A stretch of 64,000 nt of DNA from Vulcanimicrobiota bacterium (GTDB lineage: Bacteria > Vulcanimicrobiota > Xenobia > Xenobiales > JADMJV01): contig JAHBVR010000011.1 in the NCBI GenBank assembly GCA_019637395.1, positions 1 through 64,000 on the forward strand. The letters are read 5' to 3'. Under the pieces are notes generated by a model. That model was given only the letters and a program-made list of their open reading frames with translations, was not told the DNA's origin and searched no databases. Every line of letters begins with the position of its first letter. Position 1 is the stretch's first letter. Shown here in pieces: positions 9,622-16,214 of the stretch. A program made the position numbers and the translations under genes.

Positions 9622-10596
9622 CTACCCGCCCTCTGACCGTCGCACAGCCTCCAGCTCAGCCCTGACGCGGGCTAACTCAGCCTCCGCTTGCTCAGCTCGC
9701 TCACGCTCCTGAGCTGCTCTCTCACGCTCCTGGGCTGCCTGCTCCTCGGCCTTCCGAGTTCGCGCACGCTCTTCTTCACGGCCCTTTCTTAGAGCTCTTC
9801 GTTCACGATTGCTCAGCAATGGCATCATTTTCATCTTCTCCAATTTCTCCACTCGCCTATCCAGCTCCCTCTGGAGAGAAGGAGAAAGCACCAGGCAATG
9901 GTCGACCATAATCAGGAAATCTACAATCTCGCGGCGGCTAAGCTTCAGAGCATAGAGCTTTTCCAGGAGGTTGAACTTGCGCTCCAGGCGTTCCTTGGAG
10001 TCTGGCCGGCAGGCATGGCCGTGGAGGGTGGCGGCCACCAGCAAGGCAAAAGGATTGGAGGAACTTTCGAGCTCCTCCAATCGGGGCAGAAAATCCAAAA
10101 GCTTGATCACGGGAAACTTGAAGTCCACGCTGCTACCGGCGAACTCTTGGTAATACCGCCCCGGCCTCCAGGCTGGATGCTGGTCGGCCAGAATCACCAG
10201 AGTGCACAGCTTTTTGCGGTGCACCTCGGTGATCCGCACGTGATAAAAGAAGAGGCGCTCCGCCAGGTCGGATACCTTTTGAGCCTGCACTTCGATGTGC
10301 ACCAACACCAGAAGCGGTGAATCGTCGGCCAGCCAGCGCAACTCAACCAGGAGATCGACCAGCCTCTTGCCGGTCCGGCCCCGGCTCTTGGGCGCCAGAG
10401 CCTGGAGCTCTCGGTCGAGAAATCGGGCCTTTTTGCTCCAGTCAATGCGGGCATGCAGTTCAGGAAAGAAAAACTCGAAGAATTTTGGGAGGTAGACGAG
10501 CAAGGCCGCCTTCCAGGCCGAATCATGGTCGGCGACAACTCTTTTCTTCTTGGACCTGGTGCTGTGCTTGGCCACGGCCGCCGCTTCGATCGACAT
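9622..10596 (-). CDS. Rpn/PD-(D/E)XK-family nuclease-like protein
   Basis: Resembles Rpn (recombination-promoting nuclease)/transposase_31-like proteins. It carries a PD-(D/E)XK core with RLVDLLVELRW and the HIEVQ strand, and ends in a Glu/Arg/Ala coiled coil with near-perfect heptads (AQERERAAQERERAEQ). ATG 10596 is chosen; an in-frame TTG at 10623 would add nine residues. Members are often multicopy and promote DNA cleavage or horizontal transfer. No terminal inverted repeats were seen around it, so I do not call a transposon. Confidence 0.75.
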   Translation of the reverse strand: MSIEAAAVAKHSTRSKKKRVVADHDSAWKAALLVYLPKFFEFFFPELHARIDWSKKARFLDRELQALAPKSRGRTGKRLVDLLVELRWLADDSPLLVLVHIEVQAQKVSDLAERLFFYHVRITEVHRKKLCTLVILADQHPAWRPGRYYQEFAGSSVDFKFPVIKLLDFLPRLEELESSSNPFALLVAATLHGHACRPDSKERLERKFNLLEKLYALKLSRREIVDFLIMVDHCLVLSPSLQRELDRRVEKLEKMKMMPLLSNRERRALRKGREEERARTRKAEEQAAQERERAAQERERAEQAEAELARVRAELEAVRRSEGG

Positions 10597-10652
10597 ACGG
10601 CCAGGCCTGCCCGGCGTGGCCAACGTTTCCGCAGGAGCTCGGAGAGCGGAGC

Positions 10653-10682
10653 TGGACGTTACAACATACCATCTGGTATGGT
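10653..10682 (+). promoter_or_regulatory. Promoter of DUF3995-tetR-SRPBCC operon
   Basis: TGGACG (10653-10658), an 18-base spacer, then TATGGT (10677-10682) six bases before ATG 10689. The geometry predicts a leaderless mRNA. The -10 hexamer is embedded in the inverted repeat at 10665-10685, so a bound regulator would block RNA polymerase. Confidence 0.5.
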
Positions 10683-10685
10683 ATG
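10665..10685. promoter_or_regulatory. Inverted-repeat operator, probable TetR site
   Basis: Perfect 8-bp arms CATACCAT (10665-10672) and ATGGTATG (10678-10685) surround CTGGT. A nested ATACCA-TC-TGGTAT repeat (10666-10679) offers an alternative register. It lies four bases before the start codon of an operon that encodes a TetR regulator, and it covers the -10 hexamer. Autorepression by that TetR protein is the natural inference. Confidence 0.6.
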
Positions 10686-10688
10686 CTT

Positions 10689-11033
10689 ATGAAAACCACC
10701 GTGGTCTGGACAGCCCTGCTGCTGATATCCGCTCTACACTTCTACTGGGCGGCGGGAGGTCGGTGGCCGGGTAAAGACCACCGCGAACTCTCGGCCAAGG
10801 TCATTGGAGACCGGCCGCTACCCGGCCCCGTCGCCTGCCTGGCCGCGGCCGTGCTGCTCCTGCTCGGCCCGGCCCTCTTCCCACGAATGGCGGCCGTCCT
10901 CTTCTGCCTGCGTGGAGCCCTGGGAATGGTCGAGGACCACTTCCGCCCCACCATTCGTGGCACTCACCAGAGCCTGAGCAAGCGCATCTACTCGCCCCTC
11001 AGTTTCCTGATTGGCCTACTGCTATGGCCCTGA
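10689..11033 (+). CDS. DUF3995-like small membrane protein
   Basis: 114-residue integral membrane protein with three or four hydrophobic helices. The N terminus ALLLISALHFYWAAGG and the C terminus LSFLIGLLLWP resemble DUF3995 proteins, whose role is unknown. Its ATG lies six bases after a -10-like hexamer and just behind the operator. The tetR gene starts inside its last codons (10-base overlap), so the two are coupled. The role is likely tied to what the TetR protein senses. Confidence 0.75.
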   Translation: MKTTVVWTALLLISALHFYWAAGGRWPGKDHRELSAKVIGDRPLPGPVACLAAAVLLLLGPALFPRMAAVLFCLRGALGMVEDHFRPTIRGTHQSLSKRIYSPLSFLIGLLLWP

Positions 11034-11557
11034 GAAAGTCCCGCCAGGACTGGATCGACGCCGGCATGGACCTGCTGCGCAATCAAGGCCAGCAAGCCCT
11101 GACCATCGAGCGCCTCAGCCAAGAACTGGGCGTGACCAAAGGCTCCTTCTATCATCATTTCGGCAACCTGGCCAACTACCGCCAGGCCTTGCTGGAGTGG
11201 TGGGAAGATGCTTTTACTCACGAACCCATGCGCGTCGCCTGCCAGGAGCACGACCCTTCCCTGCGGGTCCAGCGCCTGAGCCGGGCCGTGCGTGACCTCG
11301 ACCATCCCCTGGAAATCGCCCTGCGCGCCTGGGGTCTGCGCGATCCGGAAGTAGACCGGACGGTCGCCCGTGTCGACAGCCAGCGTCTCGAATGCCTGAC
11401 CGGCCTCCACCGCGATCAGGGGCATGCTCAACCTGAACTGCTCGCCTACCTGGAATACACCGCCTTTGTCGGAACGCAACTGGTCCAACCCGCGCCCGCA
11501 GGAGCCGCCCGCGCCCTCCAACAGGCGCTAGAACTCTGGAGGAAGCATGATACTTAA
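11024..11557 (+). CDS. TetR/AcrR-family transcriptional regulator
   Basis: 177 residues with the TetR DNA-binding head at the N terminus: a helix from ARG-rich residues, then LTIERLSQELGVTKGSFYHHFGN, whose recognition helix (TKGSFYHHF) is highly typical. The remaining ~120 residues form a helical ligand-binding domain of unknown specificity. It overlaps both neighbours by about ten bases. The inverted repeat at 10665-10685 is the likely target. Confidence 0.92.
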   Translation: MALRKSRQDWIDAGMDLLRNQGQQALTIERLSQELGVTKGSFYHHFGNLANYRQALLEWWEDAFTHEPMRVACQEHDPSLRVQRLSRAVRDLDHPLEIALRAWGLRDPEVDRTVARVDSQRLECLTGLHRDQGHAQPELLAYLEYTAFVGTQLVQPAPAGAARALQQALELWRKHDT

Positions 11558-12017
11558 CACTCACCAGCGGTTTCTACCGTGCTCTCCAAACCAGGCTGCC
11601 TACCTGATCGACAACCTGGCCGGTCCCCACGAAGCGCTCTGGCCGGTGGGACGCTGGCCAAGAATACGCCTGCACGCAGGACTCTCTCCCGGATCCCAAG
11701 GGGGCCACGGGCCCATCCGCTACTTTGTGGAAGACTATCAGCCCGGCCGGAGCGTCAAATTCCGCTTCACCGCTCCCCGCGGTTTTTACGGCTACCACGC
11801 TCTATCTTTGAAGGAACACAGCCAGGGATGCCTGCTCGAACACGACCTGCAAATGACCACCAGTCTGTGGGGCTGGCTGCTATGGCATTTTATCTACGGA
11901 CCCCTGCACGACGCTCTGCTGGAAGACGCCCTGGATCAGGCCGCCGGCCACTTCGGCCAACCCGCCCGCAACCGTCACTCCCCCTGGGTGAGGTTACTGC
12001 GCGCTCTGCTTCGCTGA
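11547..12017 (+). CDS. SRPBCC-family protein
   Basis: 156 residues of the START-like SRPBCC (polyketide cyclase/Bet v1) fold, a helix-grip domain that usually binds a hydrophobic ligand. Supporting stretches are GGHGPIRYFVEDYQPGRSVKF and the C-terminal long helix IYGPLHDALLEDALDQA, typical of SRPBCC proteins encoded beside TetR regulators. The start overlaps the tetR stop by 11 bases. It is the last gene of the operon, and an intrinsic terminator follows at 12058. Ligand unknown. Confidence 0.75.
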   Translation: MILNTHQRFLPCSPNQAAYLIDNLAGPHEALWPVGRWPRIRLHAGLSPGSQGGHGPIRYFVEDYQPGRSVKFRFTAPRGFYGYHALSLKEHSQGCLLEHDLQMTTSLWGWLLWHFIYGPLHDALLEDALDQAAGHFGQPARNRHSPWVRLLRALLR

Positions 12018-12057
12018 CTTCTGCGCTCCTGGCGCCCGCGTCCGAGGGGAGCAACGA

Positions 12058-12087
12058 AAAAACCACCCGATTGCTCGAGTGGTTTTT
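12058..12087. terminator. Bidirectional intrinsic terminator
   Basis: Arms AAAAACCAC (12058-12066) and GTGGTTTTT (12079-12087) give a nine-pair stem with a 12-base loop. Poly-T follows the stem in both directions. It ends the rightward DUF3995-tetR-SRPBCC operon and also the leftward candidate RNA transcribed from 13046. Confidence 0.85.
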
Positions 12088-12285
12088 CTCGTCTGGATAC
12101 CGTCCCGCCTATGCCAGACACCCAAAACTCGTTTCCTCAGGACCTGCGCCGCTTATGACCGCGGCGAGGCTTGCGACCTCGCGGTTCCTGAAGCCGATTT
12201 TGGCCTCTCTCATACACTCCGTAGAAGCCGGAGCGCGTTCTGCCTCGTTAGTGGCTTACGCTGGTTGAGCTCAGCGGTTTGCTCT

Positions 12286-12971
12286 GGTCTGCAAACTACC
12301 CCTGACACATCCGGGCCGTATCAGAGCCCCCTGGCCGCCATCCCCTGGCCAGGCTCCCACGTCCATCGAAAGGCGTAACCTTCTTTATGGTCGCATCGGT
12401 TTTCCCCGGCTTTCCTCAACTTTCGCCGATTCCCGCCGTATCTTTTTCACCCTTTCAGGTCCGACACGATGACGTGAGCCTCGTGACAATGCTTTCGGTT
12501 CACTGGAGCCGATGTCACCCGGCTGCTTACTCAGGTTTGCAAGCTACCCCTATCTCATCGGACGAGATAGAATCCCCTGGTCTCCCTACCCGGACCAGGC
12601 TCCTAATTTAGTCGACTGAGTGCCACGAATTTTCCCCGGTGCGTTTCCGGTTCCCATTCGCGGGCTTTCACCTCGCGGTTCTCAGGACCAATCTAGGCCC
12701 AGAGGCAAAGATTTCGCTGCCTCGTGCGCTGCTGGCTCAAGTTACCAGCCCCTCTGGCGATATGGTCCGCCAGAACCTCCCGAATGCCTACCGCCCAAAT
12801 CGGGTTCCTCGAAGTTCATAGCCTGATCGGGATGACTTTGCCGCCGCCTATCAAGCCCTGAAGCCTGCCTGACGTCGCCTGCGTCCTCACGGACACCCGG
12901 ACTACCTCGAGCCTCGTTTCTTTTTTTACAGAGCTGAAACTCTCTGACTTACTCGGTCTGCAAGTTACCCC
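12286..12971 (-). repeat. Three dispersed 17-nt repeats inside the candidate RNA
   Basis: Copies at 12286-12302, 12534-12550 and 12955-12971 fit GGTYTGCAARYTACCCC on the plus strand, with only three variable positions. Two of them sit next to perfect hairpins of different sequence. A second repeated block, about 20 nt starting ACCTCGCGGTTC, occurs at 12176-12195 and 12670-12689. This suggests a modular RNA built from duplicated, diverged units. Confidence 0.65.
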
Positions 12972-13051
12972 TGACTCTTTCGCTCATCAGTGCGCCGTTT
13001 CTTACGCTCTCCGGTGCGCTCGCCGCCTTCGTTACTGGCTTCGAGGTCCGC

Positions 13052-13080
13052 AATGTATAACACCCCAAGCCATCCGTCAA
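13052..13080 (-). promoter_or_regulatory. Promoter of the candidate structured RNA
   Basis: On the minus strand: TTGACG (13080-13075), a 17-base spacer, then TACATT (13057-13052). TATACA (13059-13054) is an alternative -10 with a 15-base spacer. Transcription would start near 13046 and run to the terminator at 12058. It is back to back with the rightward promoter at 13107. Confidence 0.6.
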
Positions 13081-13106
13081 GCACTTGTCGCAACGTTAAC
13101 AACCTG

Positions 13107-13136
13107 TTTACATCCAGCACCTTTTTGGGCTATCCT
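13107..13136 (+). promoter_or_regulatory. Promoter of PilX-like gene, leaderless type
   Basis: TTTACA (13107-13112), an 18-base spacer, then TATCCT (13131-13136), six bases before ATG 13143. No Shine-Dalgarno sequence is present, so the mRNA should begin at the start codon. Confidence 0.6.
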
Positions 13137-13142
13137 GAAGCG

Positions 13143-14321
13143 ATGCGCCAAAGCAAAAGACGCGGGGCCACCCTGGTGGCCGGACTGCTGATCGTGACCG
13201 TGCTGGTGACCCTGGCTTCGGCAATGGTGATTATCGGCAGCGGCAACCTGGCCGGCTCCTTCCAATCGGTACAAACCGACCAGGCCGTCTACGCGGCGGA
13301 AGCCGGCGCCTGGAGGGCAGCCAAGGAACTCTCCGACAACGCCAGCTGGGTGCCGCCCACCACCAACACCACCCTGCCCGCCACCCAATCCCAGTATCTC
13401 GTGCAGCTTTTCGATCCCGGAGAGGCCAATCCCGTGGGAGTGACCGTGCCGCCGGGACTGAAATTGGTCCTGGCCACCGGGGCGGTTCCCTCAGGCAAAA
13501 CCAAGCAGGTCGGTTTTATGCTGAAGACCGGAGTGGGAGCCCTCAATTATGCGGCCCTGACCGTGAACGGCATCACCGTCGACGGCGGCTCGGCCATCGA
13601 CTCGCGCGACCCGATCACCGATGGAGTGCTGACCGCGCCCTCCTCGGTGGCCGTCAATACGCCCGGTCAGACCATTTCCGTCACGGGAGGCTCCAGCATC
13701 GCCGGCTCGGCCTTCGTAGGGCCTGGGGCCTCCACTTCGCTGATCTTGGCTGACCCCGGTTCCATCACCGGCACTCTGGGCTCCCTGTCGGGCGCCATCC
13801 CGCTCACCGGAGTCACCCTGCCCAGCGATCCCAGCGCCCTTCCGGCCGGCGGCGCCACCAGTGGGGCCACCGTTACCTATGCGCCCGGAGCCTTCGGAGA
13901 TGTGGTGGTCGATGGCGGAGCCACTCTGAACCTGGACCCCGGAACCTACGTTTTCAAATCCCTGACGGTCACCGGAGGCGGAAAACTGGCCATCACCGCC
14001 GGAGTGCAGATCTACATTCAAAATGGCCTGGATGTAAACGTAGGCTCGCTGCTCAACCCGACCAAAAATCCTAACAATATGAAGTTCATGATCGCGGCTG
14101 GAGCCGTCAACATCAATAGCGGCGGAACCTCTTACGGAGTCTTCTACGCCCCCACCAGCCCGGTCACCCTGACCGGCAACGGTACCATCTACGGAAACCT
14201 GATCGGCGACTCGCTAGAAGTCAGTCACGGCTCCCACCTCCACTATGATCCGAACAGCACGGGAGCCGGGGTACCCGGCGGAGGAACCACCGCCCTGGTG
14301 GTCAGCCAGCAGACCTTCTAG
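13143..14321 (+). CDS. PilX-like protein with beta-helix (module I)
   Basis: 392-residue PilX-type minor pilin or pilus-associated protein. A short basic leader (MRQSKRRGATLVAG) precedes a hydrophobic helix (LLIVTVLVTLASAMVIIGSG), and then residues VYAAEAGAWRAAKEL typical of PilX. The rest is Gly/Thr/Ser-rich repetitive beta structure resembling DUF7305/polymer-forming domains (DPGTYVFKSLTVTGGGKL). Start 13143 follows a -10 box by six bases; an upstream in-frame extension to 12990 is not credible. The partner pilin genes lie on the opposite strand and end one base after its stop. Confidence 0.75.
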   Translation: MRQSKRRGATLVAGLLIVTVLVTLASAMVIIGSGNLAGSFQSVQTDQAVYAAEAGAWRAAKELSDNASWVPPTTNTTLPATQSQYLVQLFDPGEANPVGVTVPPGLKLVLATGAVPSGKTKQVGFMLKTGVGALNYAALTVNGITVDGGSAIDSRDPITDGVLTAPSSVAVNTPGQTISVTGGSSIAGSAFVGPGASTSLILADPGSITGTLGSLSGAIPLTGVTLPSDPSALPAGGATSGATVTYAPGAFGDVVVDGGATLNLDPGTYVFKSLTVTGGGKLAITAGVQIYIQNGLDVNVGSLLNPTKNPNNMKFMIAAGAVNINSGGTSYGVFYAPTSPVTLTGNGTIYGNLIGDSLEVSHGSHLHYDPNSTGAGVPGGGTTALVVSQQTF

Positions 14322-14927
14322 CTAATTGCGCGCCCGCACCTGAGTGGCGGTGCGCAACTCGGTCAAATGAGTCGAATCCACCGCCAGAGTCACTCGGAAG
14401 TTCAGTTGCACGGTGGCGGCCGTGGTGGTGGCGTCCACGCGAAAATCCGTCAAATGACGGGCCACCACCCGACCATCCGCAGCCGTAAAAACGGCCAGAG
14501 CAGGACGGGTGCCAATCGGCAGGGCACCCACCGGAAAAAGTCCGCCCATGGTCTGCTCCACCCGGTGCAGCTCGCCGGCGCCGTTGCGAAAATAACAGAC
14601 CCAGGTTCGATAAGCCAGGTCGTTTCCCGTGAAAGTATACTTTTTGTAATCGGGATTGGTGCGCACATCGAAGGGAGAGCCAAGAATGCAGGAATCGGTC
14701 GTCCCCAAAGTCATGCTGGCCGTATTGGACGCTCCCAAATCCTCGCCGACCCACTGCAAGGCCAGCAAAGTCTGCTGCTGGACGGTATTGTAGGCCGTAA
14801 ACTGCCGCAAACAACGCAAAGCATAGATGACCAGACTGGTCAAACCCGCCATCAGCAGCCCCGCTACCGTCAGGGCCACCATCGCTTCGATCAGGGTAAA
14901 GCCCCTCAGCCTAAAGGTTTGCCGCAC
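14322..14927 (-). CDS. Prepilin-like minor pseudopilin, PilW/GspJ type (module I)
   Basis: Type IV pilin or type II secretion minor pseudopilin of about 200 residues. The cleavage site RG/FTLIEAMVALTVAGLL is clear, with the conserved Glu at +5. GTG 14927 is preferred because GGAG lies four bases before it; an in-frame ATG at 14960 would reach further into the upstream gene. The globular part has a C-A-like disulfide candidate pair (DSCILG, WVCYF). It is coupled to the PilV-like gene by a short overlap. Confidence 0.8.
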   Translation of the reverse strand: MRQTFRLRGFTLIEAMVALTVAGLLMAGLTSLVIYALRCLRQFTAYNTVQQQTLLALQWVGEDLGASNTASMTLGTTDSCILGSPFDVRTNPDYKKYTFTGNDLAYRTWVCYFRNGAGELHRVEQTMGGLFPVGALPIGTRPALAVFTAADGRVVARHLTDFRVDATTTAATVQLNFRVTLAVDSTHLTELRTATQVRARN

Positions 14928-15309
14928 TGGTCTCCAATTGAATCTCGCGGGGAATGTCACCGTGCTTCCAGGAAACTTTCACGAGAATATCTTTGTACTG
15001 GCCGCCGGCATCATGGACGGTCACGCTGACCGTATACTCGATGGCCAGCGATTGCCCATTATTCGTAAAGGGCACCACCACCAGATACGGAGCCGGAGGT
15101 GGAACCCCAATCGAAGCAAAAGGTTGATTTCGCTGCTCCTCCATGGCCTGCCGGGCGGTTTCGCGTGCCAAGGTATATTCCCGAGATTGAGCCGAACTCT
15201 GCGAAACTCCGGTAATGATCCCCATAGTGACCAATAAGGCCACCGCAAAGACTCCCAGTGTCACAATCGTCTCCAGGAGCAGCGAAACCCCCCGCCTCTT
15301 CCAGCTCAC
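14911..15309 (-). CDS. Prepilin-like minor pseudopilin, PilV type (module I)
   Basis: 132-residue pseudopilin. The start is GTG 15309, whose GTGA overlaps the TGA of the upstream gene. A longer in-frame reading to 15525 runs through the neighbouring gene and is rejected. Leader SWKRRG is followed by VSLLLETIVTLGVFAVALL with the Glu at +5, as expected for prepilin peptidase cleavage and methylation. The C-terminal half is a small beta domain. It probably assembles with the downstream PilW-like pilin. Confidence 0.78.
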   Translation of the reverse strand: MSWKRRGVSLLLETIVTLGVFAVALLVTMGIITGVSQSSAQSREYTLARETARQAMEEQRNQPFASIGVPPPAPYLVVVPFTNNGQSLAIEYTVSVTVHDAGGQYKDILVKVSWKHGDIPREIQLETSAANL

Positions 15310-16142
15310 GAAGGAGGGGTCTCCAGGCGCCAGCCCGCCTCTTCCTTGACCAGGTCCCAGGTCCAATGCTCCTGTTTGGCTGCCTGCCCCAGGGGGATCA
15401 CCCTGACCTGGCAATGCATCGGCCCGGCGCGAACCACCTGAACCTGGCGGAACTTCAAACCCCAGGCCCGGTCCGAGGCAGCCAGCCAACCCTGAGTCTG
15501 ACGCACGAAGCGGGCCTCGCTCCACTTTTCCTGGACCGAACGGCTGAGCAAACGATAGGCTCCGGGTAAATTTCCGCTACGCAGACCGGCCAGATAGCTC
15601 TCGGCCACCGTGGCGGCCGGGGCGCGCCCGCTCGACAAGGTGACAATCTTGGGACCGGCCCTGGGCACCGGCGCGCGGCTCCCGAACCAGAAAGGAAAAG
15701 ACAGCAAGGACACGGCCAACCCGAGGAAGACCAGGGGCCGGGTAAAATTGCGGGGCGGAACGGGCGGCGTCTTGAGTTGCTCGGTCAAGGCGCCGGAGCG
15801 CACCATCCAACTGTTCAAATGTTCAAATGTAAAGGCCCGGGGATTGGAATCCTCGATCCAAACCAACCCCAGCACCGAAGCGCCGCTGAGCACGGGACAG
15901 CAAAGCGCGGAACGGAAGGGAGCCGGGGGAAATTGGGCCACACGTTCGTCTTTGTGAGCATCCATGACAATCACCGGAGCGGCAGTCCGATCCGCTTCCT
16001 GCAGTAAACACAGACGGGCGGTGCCCGCCGAGAAATCCCAGTCAGACCCGTGGGAGGACGTATGCCAGGCGCCCCCCCGCCGATAAAGGACGATCAGCCG
16101 CTGGCCGGCCGTGAGCAGACCCGAGAATTCGTCCAAATCCAT
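15306..16142 (-). CDS. GAF-like/transmembrane/NTF2-like protein
   Basis: 278 residues from ATG 16142, with AAGGAA about ten bases before it. Domains: a divergent GAF-like N-terminal half (FRSALCCPVLSGASVLGLVW, residues about 85-110), one transmembrane helix (LVFLGLAVSLLSFPFWF), then a C-terminal NTF2/DUF4878-like domain (VAESYLAGLRSGNLPGAYRLLS). It begins the leftward pilin operon of module I. The GAF part resembles the GAF domain fused to GspF in module II, suggesting a shared sensory input. The mechanism is not known. Confidence 0.6.
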   Translation of the reverse strand: MDLDEFSGLLTAGQRLIVLYRRGGAWHTSSHGSDWDFSAGTARLCLLQEADRTAAPVIVMDAHKDERVAQFPPAPFRSALCCPVLSGASVLGLVWIEDSNPRAFTFEHLNSWMVRSGALTEQLKTPPVPPRNFTRPLVFLGLAVSLLSFPFWFGSRAPVPRAGPKIVTLSSGRAPAATVAESYLAGLRSGNLPGAYRLLSRSVQEKWSEARFVRQTQGWLAASDRAWGLKFRQVQVVRAGPMHCQVRVIPLGQAAKQEHWTWDLVKEEAGWRLETPPS

Positions 16143-16214
16143 ATCTAGCGTTTCCTTCGAGAAATATAATGTCCTTTTCAGAAATAAATCCCCCGAAGCA
16201 GCGACCCGCACCCC

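Larger units (their letters stand above)
12057..13046 (-). ncRNA. Candidate ~990-nt structured non-coding RNA
   Basis: No credible gene lies between 12018 and 13142. Read leftward, the region starts at a sigma70-like promoter and ends at a strong terminator. Perfect hairpins include 12753-12759/12768-12774 (TCTGGCG/CGCCAGA), 12550-12556/12564-12570 (CTATCTC/GAGATAG), 12576-12582/12593-12599 (CCTGGTC/GACCAGG), 12330-12336/12347-12353 (CCTGGCC/GGCCAGG), 12731-12735/12745-12749, 12217-12221/12229-12233, 12164-12169/12177-12182, and a GUCC-GUGA-GGAC tetraloop hairpin at 12883-12894. No reading frame of 60 or more codons occurs on this strand across the region. I saw no group II domain V, RNase P core or tmRNA features. 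The family is unrecognised. Confidence 0.55.

Noticed and set aside
9622-10596. Rpn-like gene as part of a mobile element
   Set aside because: No flanking repeats or insertion ends seen. It may be a resident nuclease gene.
10659-10687. TTACAA-N17-TATGCT considered as promoter for DUF3995
   Set aside because: Transcription would then start after the ATG at 10689. The pair with TATGGT fits the start codon better.
12079-12826. Rightward reading frames of 60-99 codons between 12079 and 12826
   Set aside because: They show random-looking composition with many Ser/Pro/Leu, no start signals or homology, and lie opposite a region with strong RNA structure and a promoter on the other strand.
12057-13046. 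Group II intron, RNase P RNA, tmRNA or 6S RNA as the identity of the ~1 kb region
   Set aside because: No domain V, no conserved P4-type core, no tRNA-like end. The modular duplications are unlike these.
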